A stretch of DNA of 48,121 bases, from assembly GCA_900542835.1 (NCBI GenBank), contig UQPB01000026.1, forward strand, positions 1-48,121, written 5' to 3'. The translations under genes were made by a program, and so were the position numbers. Origin of the DNA: an uncultured Pelosinus sp. Lineage in GTDB: Bacteria; Bacillota; Negativicutes; Sporomusales; Acetonemataceae. The notes beneath the pieces are model-generated. The model was not told the origin of the DNA. It saw nothing but the letters and a program-made list of their open reading frames with translations, and made no database searches. This document shows, piece by piece, positions 22,486 through 30,459 of this stretch. The number at the start of each line of letters is the position of its first letter. Within the stretch, counting starts at the first letter, position 1.

Positions 22486-23844
22486 ATGCTGACACTGCAG
22501 AATGTCTTAGAAACTAACCGCATGATCGATGAGAACAAGCTGGATGTCAGGACAATAACCATGGGCATCAGCCTTCGTGACTGCGCCCATCCTGACCTGA
22601 ATCAGTTTTGCCGCAATATTTATGATAAAATTACCAACACTGCCGGGCGCCTGGTGCGGGTAGGCGAGGAGATCGAAGCCGAGTACGGCATTCCGATCAT
22701 CAACAAACGGATTTCAGTTACGCCAATTGCTATTGTTGCCGAAAGTTGTAAGACAGATAGCTTTGTCCCTGTTGCCGAAGCGATGGACGCAGCCGCCAAA
22801 GCAGTCGGCGTCAATTTTATTGGCGGTTTTTCCGCTTTGGTGGAAAAGGGCTGTACGAAGGGCGACTCGCTGCTGCTGGCTTCAATTCCGGAAGCGCTGG
22901 CAGCGACCGAGCGCGTTTGCTCATCCGTTAATCTTGCCTCGACCAAGGCCGGAATTAACATGGATTGCGTTCGTCAGATGGGGCTTGTCATCAAGGAGGC
23001 CGCTGAACGGACCGCCGATCGCGACGCGCTTGCCTGTGCCAAACTGGTTGTTTTTGCTAATGTACCTGAGGACAATCCGTTCATGGCTGGCGCCTTCCAC
23101 GGTGTGGGAGAACCGGAATCGGTCATCAGCGTTGGTGTCAGCGGTCCCGGCGTTGTTAAGCGGGCGCTTGAGGACGTGCGGGGTCAGGACTTCGGCGCGG
23201 TAGCGGACACGATTAAACGTACCGCGTTTAAGATTACCCGGGTAGGGCAATTGGTGGCGAGGGAAGCATCCAGGCGCCTTGGCGTATCGTTCGGCATTGT
23301 CGATCTGTCGCTGGCGCCGACGCCGGCGGTGGGGGACAGCGTTGCCTATATCCTGGAGGAAATGGGCCTGGAGAGCTGCGGCGCGCCGGGCACGACTGCG
23401 GCGCTGGCTTTGCTGAATGACGCGGTCAAAAAAGGCGGACTGATGGCTTCGTCCTATGTGGGCGGACTTAGCGGCGCGTTTATTCCGGTTAGCGAGGACG
23501 CAGGCATGATTGCCGCCGCCGAACGCGGCAGCCTGAGCCTTGAGAAGCTGGAGGCCATGACCTGTGTCTGTTCTGTCGGTCTTGATATGATCGCCGTGCC
23601 GGGCGATACCCCGGCGGCGACACTGGCGGCCATTATTGCCGATGAAGCCGCGATCGGTATGATCAATAACAAAACGACCGCGGTTCGTATTATTCCTGTT
23701 CCCGGCAAAAAAGTCGGTGACAGAGTCGAGTTCGGCGGCCTGCTGGGGCATAGTCCGATTTTGCCTGTCAGCCGTTTTCGCTCCGATGACTTTATTGCCA
23801 GGGGCGGCAGGATACCGGCACCGGTGCGGAGCCTGACCAATTAG
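22486..23844 (+). CDS. UPF0210 (PFL family, DUF711) protein
   Basis: A 452-residue protein of the UPF0210/DUF711 family, whose structures resemble the pyruvate formate-lyase fold, although no glycyl-radical loop is present. Characteristic stretches are LDVRTITMGISLRDCA near the N-terminus, GIPIINKRISVTPIA, FIGGFSALVEKG and the C-terminal IPVPGKKVGDRVEFGGLLG. The biochemical function is not established. It is preceded by TTAGGGGGA and forms a two-gene operon with the ACT-domain protein. Length is normal. Confidence 0.93.
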   Translation: MLTLQNVLETNRMIDENKLDVRTITMGISLRDCAHPDLNQFCRNIYDKITNTAGRLVRVGEEIEAEYGIPIINKRISVTPIAIVAESCKTDSFVPVAEAMDAAAKAVGVNFIGGFSALVEKGCTKGDSLLLASIPEALAATERVCSSVNLASTKAGINMDCVRQMGLVIKEAAERTADRDALACAKLVVFANVPEDNPFMAGAFHGVGEPESVISVGVSGPGVVKRALEDVRGQDFGAVADTIKRTAFKITRVGQLVAREASRRLGVSFGIVDLSLAPTPAVGDSVAYILEEMGLESCGAPGTTAALALLNDAVKKGGLMASSYVGGLSGAFIPVSEDAGMIAAAERGSLSLEKLEAMTCVCSVGLDMIAVPGDTPAATLAAIIADEAAIGMINNKTTAVRIIPVPGKKVGDRVEFGGLLGHSPILPVSRFRSDDFIARGGRIPAPVRSLTN

Positions 23845-23905
23845 CCTCAGCCCGGTCCCCAAACTTATTTGCTATATAGAGGCTGGAGGGACGGAGGAGA
23901 AGCCT

Positions 23906-24568
23906 GTGCGGATAACCAAAGCGATAAAAGCGGAAATGCTGCGGCGATTGGCGGCGGAATATGGCAATACGACAACCGCGCTTTTGTACCGGAGTCCGTT
24001 TGAATTGATGATCGCGGTCATTCTTTCGGCTCAGTGCACCGATGTCAGGGTCAACCTGATTACCGCCCGCCTGTTTCCCGATTATGACAGTCCGGAAAAG
24101 ATGCTGACGCTGAGCCAGGAGCAGCTGGAGACGAAAATCCGCGACTGCGGTTTGTTTCGGGCGAAGGCGAAGAATATTCTTGCCGCCTGCCGGCTGCTTT
24201 GTGAGCGGTTTCAATCACAGGTACCGCAAGAATATGACCAGTTAATTACGTTGCCGGGGGTGGGACGAAAAACCGCCAACGTTCTTGTCAGCTGTTTGTT
24301 CGATCAACCGGCGATCGCGGTCGATACCCATGTGTTCCGGGTTGCCAACCGGCTGCGCCTGGCAACCGGCACTACTCCGCTGGCGGTTGAGAAGGGGCTG
24401 ATGCGGGCAATTCCGCGCGAAAACTGGGGACACGCTCACCATTGGCTGATATGGCATGGACGGCAGATCTGCCGGGCGCGCCAGCCGCGCTGCGGCGAGT
24501 GTCCGCTGGACGATATCTGTCCGTCAAGTACACGGTCCCATTCCGAACAAACGCAAAGGAGCAGGTGA
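23906..24568 (+). CDS. nth: Endonuclease III
   Basis: A 220-residue DNA glycosylase/AP lyase that removes oxidised pyrimidines in base-excision repair. The helix-hairpin-helix motif LPGVGRKTANVL contains the catalytic Lys, and AVDTHVFR contains the catalytic Asp. The [4Fe-4S] cluster cysteines at the C-terminus show the exact C-x6-C-x2-C-x5-C spacing (CRARQPRCGECPLDDIC). GTG start at 23906 after ACGGAGGAGAA. It ends six bases before the acetyltransferase gene, whose ribosome-binding site lies inside its 3' end. Confidence 0.96.
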   Translation: MRITKAIKAEMLRRLAAEYGNTTTALLYRSPFELMIAVILSAQCTDVRVNLITARLFPDYDSPEKMLTLSQEQLETKIRDCGLFRAKAKNILAACRLLCERFQSQVPQEYDQLITLPGVGRKTANVLVSCLFDQPAIAVDTHVFRVANRLRLATGTTPLAVEKGLMRAIPRENWGHAHHWLIWHGRQICRARQPRCGECPLDDICPSSTRSHSEQTQRSR

Positions 24569-24574
24569 ACGATT

Positions 24575-25027
24575 GTGTTGTATCGCAAGGCAACCTTCAA
24601 GGATGTCGAAGCCATCCATAAAATTATCAATGATTACGCCGCTGAAGGCGTCATGCTTTCCCGGGCCCGCAATACCATTTATGAAACCCTGCGTGAGTAT
24701 ATTCTGGCCGAGCAGGATGGTCGTATTGTCGGCCTGGGCGCCTTGCACCTGGTATGGGATGAATTGGCCGAGATCCGCAGCATGGCTGTTGTTCCCGGCA
24801 GTGTTAACAGCGGAGTCGGCAGGGCGATTGTTGAACGTCTAATAGAGGAAGCGCGTGAATTAGGTGTCCAAACTGTTTTCGCCCTGACCTATCAGCCGGG
24901 ATTTTTTGCTAAACTGGGATTTGGCGAGGTCGGAAAAGAGATGCTGTCCCCTAAGGTCTGGAAGGAATGTATCAACTGTCCGAAGTTTCCGCACTGTGAC
25001 GAGATTGCCGTTGTCAAAGCGTTGTGA
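24575..25027 (+). CDS. GNAT N-acetyltransferase (ArgA-like)
   Basis: A 150-residue GNAT-fold acetyltransferase. It begins LYRKATFKDVEAIHKIINDYA, has the acetyl-CoA binding region VVPGSVNSGVGRAIVERLIEEA and ends with KVWKECINCPKFPHCDEIAVVK. This pattern matches the short N-acetylglutamate-synthase-like group of Firmicutes (ArgA-type without the kinase domain), so glutamate acetylation for arginine synthesis is likely but unproven, as no arg genes are near. The start is GTG 24575 (or the next codon TTG), with AAAGGAG and AGGTG upstream inside nth. The C-terminal cysteine pair with Cys-His could bind metal. Confidence 0.85.
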   Translation: MLYRKATFKDVEAIHKIINDYAAEGVMLSRARNTIYETLREYILAEQDGRIVGLGALHLVWDELAEIRSMAVVPGSVNSGVGRAIVERLIEEARELGVQTVFALTYQPGFFAKLGFGEVGKEMLSPKVWKECINCPKFPHCDEIAVVKAL

Positions 25028-25035
25028 AATGGAAA

Positions 25036-25086
25036 ATGCCGCATCGGAAGCGGGGACAGAATCCCGCTATTCGTGCGGCATCTTTT
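25036..25086 (+). terminator. Terminator of the nth-acetyltransferase operon
   Basis: ATGCCGCA (25036-25043) pairs with TGCGGCAT (25074-25081), with a second inner GC-rich stem, followed by CTTTT. Confidence 0.8.
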
Positions 25087-25109
25087 AACTGTTTTGCGGC
25101 AACGGCGGT

Positions 25110-25781
25110 TCAGCCGAGGCTGATGCTCTGGCCGGGTTGCATGATTGTAACCGGTATCTGCAGTCGGCTCTCCACCTTCTGCTTGAATACTTCCGGATCC
25201 TGAGCGATAACCGGCCACGTATTGTAATGCATTGGCACAACCTGTCCCGGCTTTAGCATGGCGGCGGCTTCAACCGCATCATCCGGGCCCATGGTATAGT
25301 TGTCGCCAATTGGCAGCAGCGCCCAGTCGATGGTTTCCAGCCGCCCCAGCAGGGCCATATCGCCGAACAGGGCGGTATCGCCGGCAAAATAGACAGTGGT
25401 GCCATAGAAATTGACAATAAAGCCGCAGGCATGACCACCGGAAATACCGGAGCCGTGAAAGGCAAGCGTCAGCCTGACGTAACCAAAATCAAAGGCATGC
25501 TTGCCGCCTAAATGCATGGCGTGCGTCTTGCAGTCCTGTTGGCTGCACAGGCCGGCGATTTCCGCGGTGGAGACCACTGTTGCGCCGTTCTGCCTGGCAA
25601 TGGCAATCGCATCACCAAGATGGTCGGCATGGCCGTGAGAAACCAGCACATAATCACACTTTACCTCGGCTGGCTGCATCGCAGCAAGCGGATTGTCCGT
25701 CAAAAACGGGTCAAATAAAATTGTTGTTTTTTCATTGCTTAGCTGAAAACAGGCATGACCGAGAAAGGTTAATTTTGTCAA
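25110..25781 (-). CDS. UPF0173 metal-dependent hydrolase (metallo-beta-lactamase fold)
   Basis: A 223-residue metallo-beta-lactamase-fold hydrolase of the UPF0173/YtkL family. SHGHADHLGD carries the HxHxDH metal site; FAGDTALFGDM carries the bridging Asp; VPMHYNTWPVI the last His. The physiological substrate is unknown. I set the start at TTG 25781 (LTKLTFLGHACF), since AAAGGAGG lies 8-9 bases upstream and homologues start there; the frame remains open 36 codons upstream into the divergent tyrA leader. It is transcribed away from tyrA. Confidence 0.92.
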   Translation of the reverse strand: MTKLTFLGHACFQLSNEKTTILFDPFLTDNPLAAMQPAEVKCDYVLVSHGHADHLGDAIAIARQNGATVVSTAEIAGLCSQQDCKTHAMHLGGKHAFDFGYVRLTLAFHGSGISGGHACGFIVNFYGTTVYFAGDTALFGDMALLGRLETIDWALLPIGDNYTMGPDDAVEAAAMLKPGQVVPMHYNTWPVIAQDPEVFKQKVESRLQIPVTIMQPGQSISLG

Positions 25782-25905
25782 GGATATGCCTCCTTTATGG
25801 TTAATTTGCTGGATATATTCGGGTTTGGACACTGAAAATCCTGCGGTTTCGCCTCCAGGGGCGGCAGTATACCAGATTTTTTTGTGCAAGGAGGAGACTG
25901 GAAAG

Positions 25906-26817
25906 ATGGAGAGTCGGCAAAAGCCACTGACAATAGCGATTATTGGTCTGGGGATGATTGGGGGGTCTATTGCCGTCGGCTTGAAGCGCTATCTCAGCCC
26001 TAGCCCGTTGCTGCTGGCGCTGGATCGGGATGCGGCGTCGCTGGCTGCCGCCCGCCAGCAGCAGATTGTTGACCTGGTATTGGAACGGCCGGGACCGGAG
26101 CTTCAACAGGCCGATATCATTTTTTTGTGTACGCCTGTTCTGCAGATGGAGAGTATGGCAGCGGCAATAGCTCCCTTTCTGCGCAATGGCGTTATTGTTA
26201 CCGATGTAGGCAGTACGAAAGCCTGGCTGGCGCCCCGTATGAAGGCGCTGCTGCCGCCGCATGCACGCTACGTCGGCGGACACCCGATGGCCGGGCGCGA
26301 ACAAAGCGGCTTTCAGGCTGCTAACGGCGATTTGCTGCGGGATAAATGGTATTTGCTCTGTCCACAGGCCGACACAGATCCAAGTGCGCTGCAGTCAGTC
26401 AGGGAACTGGCGGAAAGTCTTGGCGCCAAAGTTGCGGTTATGGATGCTCCCGGTCATGATCAATGTGCCGCTGTTATCAGTCACGCTCCCCATATTGCTG
26501 CCGCCGCACTGGTCAATCTGCTTGACTGCTACCCGGATCCGCAAACCAGTCTTAAGCTGGCGGGAGGGGGCTTTCGCGACACAACCAGAATCGCTTCTTC
26601 CAATGCCGATATGTGGGCGGATATTTGCATCAGCAATGATGCCGCTATTTTAGATAGCCTGGCCTCTTATCAGGGGCTGCTGGCGAAGTTTGCCGCTGCC
26701 GTGCAGAACAAAGACCGGGCGGCCATCCGGCTTTTTTTCGCTGCGGCCAAAGCCCATCGCGACAGCTTGCTGGAACAGGCTGACCTTACTCTGTCACCTG
26801 AGGCCAGACCTGATTGA
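25906..26817 (+). CDS. tyrA: Prephenate dehydrogenase
   Basis: A 303-residue NAD(P)-dependent prephenate dehydrogenase, making 4-hydroxyphenylpyruvate for tyrosine. The Rossmann motif GLGMIGGSIA is near residue 15. DVGSTK and GGHPMAGREQSG are the family's catalytic and substrate motifs (the His of GGHPMAG), and GHDQCAAVISHAPH and GGFRDTTRIASS follow. There is no C-terminal ACT domain. ATG 25906 follows GGAGGAGA; the upstream open frame is not used. Its last 32 bases overlap the 3' end of the convergent SGNH hydrolase gene. It is not beside other shikimate genes here. Confidence 0.95.
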   Translation: MESRQKPLTIAIIGLGMIGGSIAVGLKRYLSPSPLLLALDRDAASLAAARQQQIVDLVLERPGPELQQADIIFLCTPVLQMESMAAAIAPFLRNGVIVTDVGSTKAWLAPRMKALLPPHARYVGGHPMAGREQSGFQAANGDLLRDKWYLLCPQADTDPSALQSVRELAESLGAKVAVMDAPGHDQCAAVISHAPHIAAAALVNLLDCYPDPQTSLKLAGGGFRDTTRIASSNADMWADICISNDAAILDSLASYQGLLAKFAAAVQNKDRAAIRLFFAAAKAHRDSLLEQADLTLSPEARPD

Positions 26818-28294
26818 TGACCTGTCCCATCAGCCGCTTGCCGGCAATATCAAGGTGCAGCCCGTCAACAGCGAAACGAGCGGCCAGTTCGCGCCGTTCG
26901 TCGAGAAAGTACGGCTCCAGGTCGATATAATAGTGCTGGCGGCGGATAAAACTGTTCACCTTATCGAATTCTTTCCGCCAGTTTGCGGCAGTCTGCTGCT
27001 GGAATACTCTGGCGATGGCGGTGGGATTGATTGGCGGCAGTGTCAAAAAGATGGGGCGAATGCCACTGTCAGTGCATTTATCCCGCAGGGCGGCGAGTTC
27101 GGCAATGACCGTCTCGCCAGCCACACCACCGCGCAAGCTGTTGGTGCCGCCGAGAATCAGCAGATAGCGCGGGCGCAAGGGCAGGACATCCTGCTCGAAT
27201 CGTTCCAGCATGGTTTTGGCGGTATCGCCGCTTTTGCCCAGATTTGCCAGTGGAAATGAAAGATAGCTCTGGTAACTGTATTCGGCGTCCGCGGGGGAGT
27301 AGGATACCGCACCGCCGCCGTGAGTGATGCTGTCGCCCAGGCTGGCCGCATACTGGCCTGCCGCCAGGTTGACGCTGAACGCAATTGCCTCGGAAAAGCC
27401 CCCCAGTGACCCGCCCTGAGCGTCGAGCGCCCGTACCCGCCAATAGTAGGTTCCCGGACGGCTGCGCGGCGTGTCGTCATAAATGCCATAGCCGGTCGCC
27501 CGGCTGCTCCAGATGCGATAGATCGAGGCGGCGGTGCTGCCGGGATTCTCCGGCGGCTGGCTGGTAACCTCCACTTCATAGGCAGCGGCACCTGCCAGGG
27601 GAATCCAATAGTAGACGGGATAAAGCGGTGTTGGCCGCTCTTTTTCATGATAAAGCGCCGTTGGCAGCGGACTTAGCGGCTCGTCCCTGGCCGGATCGAC
27701 AACGATCAGGCTGGGTTGGGAGAACGGGCTGACCGGGATTCCGTCATAATCAAGGCCCCGGACGCGCCAAAACAACGGCTGACCAACCAACTGTGTTAAA
27801 TCAGCATGGTAACCGTTGGCAAATATCTCGCGGCTGACGAACAATGGCTGAGCGGCGGCTTGATCGGCGCTGCTGGCGGGGACGGCGTCAATCTCCAGCT
27901 CATAATAAACGGCTCCTGTGACCTTGCTCCAGGTTAGAAATGGCCGCAGAGAGGCGGGGCGGGTTTGCGGATACAGGGAAAGCGGCTTAGGTGCGGCAGA
28001 CGTCGGCACGCCTTCTGTACCGACGCCGCCCACTGCCGGCGCAGCCGCTTCTCCCGGCAACGCAATCAGCCTCACGGCAATGCCGGCGTCCGCTAATGCC
28101 GGCGCGATCCGCGAGGAGGAATCGTCCGTCTCGGCAACAGAGGCTTGCCGGACCGGCAGCGGCGGCGCAGTGCGGGCAGCAGGCGGTGCCACTGGAAGGA
28201 AGGGGGCGGCGGCACTCCAAAGCAGTCCTTCGCTGCCGGCGGTAAAAGCGAAGAATAGTAATAGAAGCTGCGACAATAGCTGATTTAAGCGCAT
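26786..28294 (-). CDS. Secreted SGNH/GDSL hydrolase with fibronectin-like repeats
   Basis: A 502-residue exported protein. An N-terminal hydrophobic segment (LLSQLLLLFFAFTAG) acts as signal peptide or anchor, followed by an Ala/Pro-rich low-complexity linker to ~residue 105. Two fibronectin III-like beta modules follow (~110-205 and ~215-310), each with an Y-x-x-E-[IV] core and a FWRVRG or YYWRVRA strand. The catalytic SGNH hydrolase domain spans ~315-500: GDSIT (Ser322), NLGKSGDT, GGTNS, and DGLHLD with the catalytic His. It probably removes an ester such as an acetyl group from a cell-surface or external polysaccharide. CGGAG precedes the ATG. Exact substrate unknown. Confidence 0.82.
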   Translation of the reverse strand: MRLNQLLSQLLLLFFAFTAGSEGLLWSAAAPFLPVAPPAARTAPPLPVRQASVAETDDSSSRIAPALADAGIAVRLIALPGEAAAPAVGGVGTEGVPTSAAPKPLSLYPQTRPASLRPFLTWSKVTGAVYYELEIDAVPASSADQAAAQPLFVSREIFANGYHADLTQLVGQPLFWRVRGLDYDGIPVSPFSQPSLIVVDPARDEPLSPLPTALYHEKERPTPLYPVYYWIPLAGAAAYEVEVTSQPPENPGSTAASIYRIWSSRATGYGIYDDTPRSRPGTYYWRVRALDAQGGSLGGFSEAIAFSVNLAAGQYAASLGDSITHGGGAVSYSPADAEYSYQSYLSFPLANLGKSGDTAKTMLERFEQDVLPLRPRYLLILGGTNSLRGGVAGETVIAELAALRDKCTDSGIRPIFLTLPPINPTAIARVFQQQTAANWRKEFDKVNSFIRRQHYYIDLEPYFLDERRELAARFAVDGLHLDIAGKRLMGQVINQVWPQVTE

Positions 28295-28358
28295 AATTTA
28301 CTCCGTCGGGTGAATGTATTTTCTCTATCGTAGCATATGCGGCAAAATGTGGCCACAG

Positions 28359-28407
28359 AAAAGCCATAAACTAAGGGCAAGCTATCTACCCTTAGTTTAT
28401 GGCTTTT
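28359..28407 (-). terminator. Terminator of hydG
   Basis: A 19-bp perfect inverted repeat (28359-28377 with 28389-28407) with an 11-base loop directly after the hydG stop codon; minus-strand tail TTTTC. Confidence 0.8.
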
Positions 28408-28409
28408 AA

Positions 28410-29837
28410 TTAAAAATATAAATCGCGTTTGCCGTCGGCTATTTGCCGCAACCGCTCCGCTGTCTTGGACCGCACCGTTTCGTTGGCAATGGAGGCCAGG
28501 GAGTTGGCAATCAACGGCCGGGCGGCAGCCTGGACGGCCGGATCGGCATAGTCTTCCAGGTACTCCTGCAGTGTCAGCAGGGCGTTCGGCTGACAGATGT
28601 TTTGAATAGCACCGCTTTTGGCCAGTGCCATAAACCGGTCGCCGGTGCGCCCCTGACGGTAGCAGGCGGTACAGAAACTGGGAATATAGCCGGACTGGCA
28701 CAGCATGGTGATAATTTCGTCCGGTGATCGCTGGTCGCTGGGCTCAAACTGCATGCCGGCCGGGACGGCTTTCTCCTCACGATAGGATTGCTGATATCCG
28801 CCAACGCCGGTACAGGAGCCGGCGCTGATTTGGGAGATTCCGTAGCCGATCAGTTCGTCGCGGAGTTCCGGATCCTCACGGGTGGATAAAATCATGCCGG
28901 TGTAAGGGACTGCCAGTCGAATTACGGCAATAATTTTCTTGAATAATTCATCATCCACAAGATAGGGAAACCGGCTCAAGGTTACACCGCCGGCCGGCCG
29001 GAGGCGGGGGACGGAGATGGTATGCGGCCCGACGCCGAACTCCTGTTCCAAATGCTCAGCATGCAGCAGCATGGCTATTGTTTCATAGATGGCATCATAC
29101 AAGCCGTAAAGCACGCCAATGCCGACGTCGTCGATGCCGGCACGCATCGCCCGGTCCATAGCCGTAGTATGCCAGTTGTAGTCGCGTTTGGGGCCGGCTG
29201 GATGCATGGCGGCATATGAGGGACGGTGATAAGTTTCCTGAAATAAGATATAGGTGCCGATACCGGCTGCGTTTAGTTGGCGGTATTCATCAAGGGTAGT
29301 GGCGGCAATATTCACGTTGACGCGGCGGATGGCGCCATTGCCGTTTTTCACGCTGTAAATCGCCTTAATCGAGTCGAGAATGTAATCAAGCGAACAGTTC
29401 TGCGGGTCTTCTCCCGCCTCCAGGGCCAGACGCTTGTGACCAAGCGACTCCAGGATTTCCACTTCTGCGGCTATCTCCTCTGTGGTCAGGCGGCGTCTCA
29501 ACTGTTCGGCGTTGCCTGACCGGTAGCCGCAATAGCCGCAATTATTTATACAGTAGCTTGAAAGGTAGAGTGGCGCGAACAGTACGATACGGGTTCCGTA
29601 AATACGTTCTTTGACAGTTTTAGCTGTAATAAACATTTCCTGCAGCAGTGCCGGATCGTTTACCGTCAGCAGGACGGCCGCTTCGGCCGCTGTCAGGCCC
29701 TGCGCCTTTCCGGCTTTGGCGAGCAGGCTCCTTACCTGCGCCAAATCGGCTGCCTGCGCGGTCGCGTTTCGCAGTATCCGGGCGATTTTCTCATCATTGA
29801 CAAAGTTGTCCGAGGTGCGTTCCTGTTCTGAAATCAT
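28410..29837 (-). CDS. hydG: [FeFe]-hydrogenase maturase HydG
   Basis: A 475-residue radical SAM enzyme that cleaves tyrosine to provide CO and cyanide ligands for the hydrogenase H-cluster. The SAM [4Fe-4S] motif is CINNCGYC (Cys96, 100, 103). The HydG-specific C-terminal auxiliary cluster motif C-x2-C-x22-C is exact (Cys389, 392, 415) in CTACYRQGRTGDRFM, which separates it from ThiH. GGAGGGGG precedes the ATG. It is the second gene of a two-gene operon led by the hydrogenase-system regulator. HydE, HydF and the hydrogenase are not in the window. Confidence 0.96.
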   Translation of the reverse strand: MISEQERTSDNFVNDEKIARILRNATAQAADLAQVRSLLAKAGKAQGLTAAEAAVLLTVNDPALLQEMFITAKTVKERIYGTRIVLFAPLYLSSYCINNCGYCGYRSGNAEQLRRRLTTEEIAAEVEILESLGHKRLALEAGEDPQNCSLDYILDSIKAIYSVKNGNGAIRRVNVNIAATTLDEYRQLNAAGIGTYILFQETYHRPSYAAMHPAGPKRDYNWHTTAMDRAMRAGIDDVGIGVLYGLYDAIYETIAMLLHAEHLEQEFGVGPHTISVPRLRPAGGVTLSRFPYLVDDELFKKIIAVIRLAVPYTGMILSTREDPELRDELIGYGISQISAGSCTGVGGYQQSYREEKAVPAGMQFEPSDQRSPDEIITMLCQSGYIPSFCTACYRQGRTGDRFMALAKSGAIQNICQPNALLTLQEYLEDYADPAVQAAARPLIANSLASIANETVRSKTAERLRQIADGKRDLYF

Positions 29838-29881
29838 CGTTTTCCCCCTCCAGGCCTAGTACCCCGTCAGGTTTATAAGTG

Positions 29882-30145
29882 TTAACGTGGTACCGGTTGT
29901 TTTGCGGTTAGGGCTGATTTCACCGTTACGCCGGGCAGGGAGCCAAGTTTTCCGGTCAGGGAACCAACTTCGTCGGTCGTACCTTCAATAATTAAGGCAA
30001 TGACGCCGGCATGTTCATCGGGCCGCGGAATCCCCATTCGGCCAAGCAGCATACGGGAATGTGCGCCGATAATGGCATTGACTTTGTCCGCAGCTTGGCT
30101 GGGATTTTCGATAACAATGCCGACTACGCCAATTCGCTTTGGCAC
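29882..30145 (-). CDS. Iron-only hydrogenase system regulator (TM1266 family)
   Basis: An 87-residue ferredoxin-like ACT/NikR-C-type protein: KRIGVVGIVIENPSQAADKVNAI, then GVIALIIEGTTDEVGSLTGKLGSLPGV. It matches the TM1266 family, which is found next to [FeFe]-hydrogenase maturation genes and is called a putative hydrogenase-system regulator; how it acts is not established. GTG start with AAGGAGGAAG upstream. hydG starts 44 bases later. Its leader contains a strong intrinsic terminator just before the ribosome-binding site. Confidence 0.9.
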   Translation of the reverse strand: MPKRIGVVGIVIENPSQAADKVNAIIGAHSRMLLGRMGIPRPDEHAGVIALIIEGTTDEVGSLTGKLGSLPGVTVKSALTAKQPVPR

Positions 30146-30149
30146 GATA

Positions 30150-30307
30150 ACTTCCTCCTTGCGAATAAAAAACGCCTTTTTCTGCCCAAGGCGGAAAAAG
30201 GCGGATTTATCCCGTCTTTCCTGCGCGCAGGCAAAGCCCTTGCCGTCAGTAGTCTGTGCGATCCTCCGGCGCCCCGAAACGGCGCTGCCGTCAGATAATT
30301 CACTACC
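30150..30307 (-). promoter_or_regulatory. Structured leader (candidate riboswitch or attenuator) of the hydrogenase regulator-hydG operon
   Basis: About 150 nt between a likely TSS near 30307 and the ribosome-binding site. Seen on the minus strand: a GC-rich hairpin near 30286-30262, a candidate closing stem GGAGGAT with ATCCGCC (one mismatch) around 30265 and 30205, an internal CTTT-G-CCTGC/GCAGG-AAAG hairpin (about 30237-30217), and a terminator (30167-30203). The decameric string CTGACGGCA occurs twice. The arrangement of folded domain, terminator and then ribosome-binding site is that of a transcription-attenuating riboswitch. No known class was recognised. Confidence 0.5.
30167..30203 (-). 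terminator. Leader terminator before the regulator-hydG operon
   Basis: Perfect 10-bp stem (30173-30182 with 30194-30203), 11-base loop, and six T on the minus strand (30167-30172). It lies between the promoter and the start codon, so transcription must read through it. Confidence 0.88.
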
Positions 30308-30311
30308 TATA

Positions 30312-30317
30312 AGTATA
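30312..30317 (-). promoter_or_regulatory. Putative -10 box of the regulator-hydG operon
   Basis: TATACT on the minus strand; the -35 region 17 bases upstream is poor (TTCTTT), which may mean an activator or another sigma factor. It defines the likely leader start. Confidence 0.35.
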
Positions 30318-30459
30318 CCGATTTTGTGTGAAAAAAGAAACCGGCAAAATGCGTTTAAATTCGCTGTGTATAGCGCTAGCAGGGCGCCCTCTGTTATACT
30401 GATGGTAAGCAGTAACCGGCCAGCATGCCGGTGTATTCTCAGGCGGAGGGGAGTGCTTG

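Noticed and set aside
22921..23862. 313-codon minus-strand frame opposite the UPF0210 gene
   Set aside because: Long but Arg/His-rich, low-complexity antisense shadow of a well supported family protein; typical of GC-biased third positions.
28285..28701. 138-codon minus-strand frame overlapping the hydG 3' end
   Set aside because: Reads across the hydG terminator and is an out-of-frame shadow of hydG.
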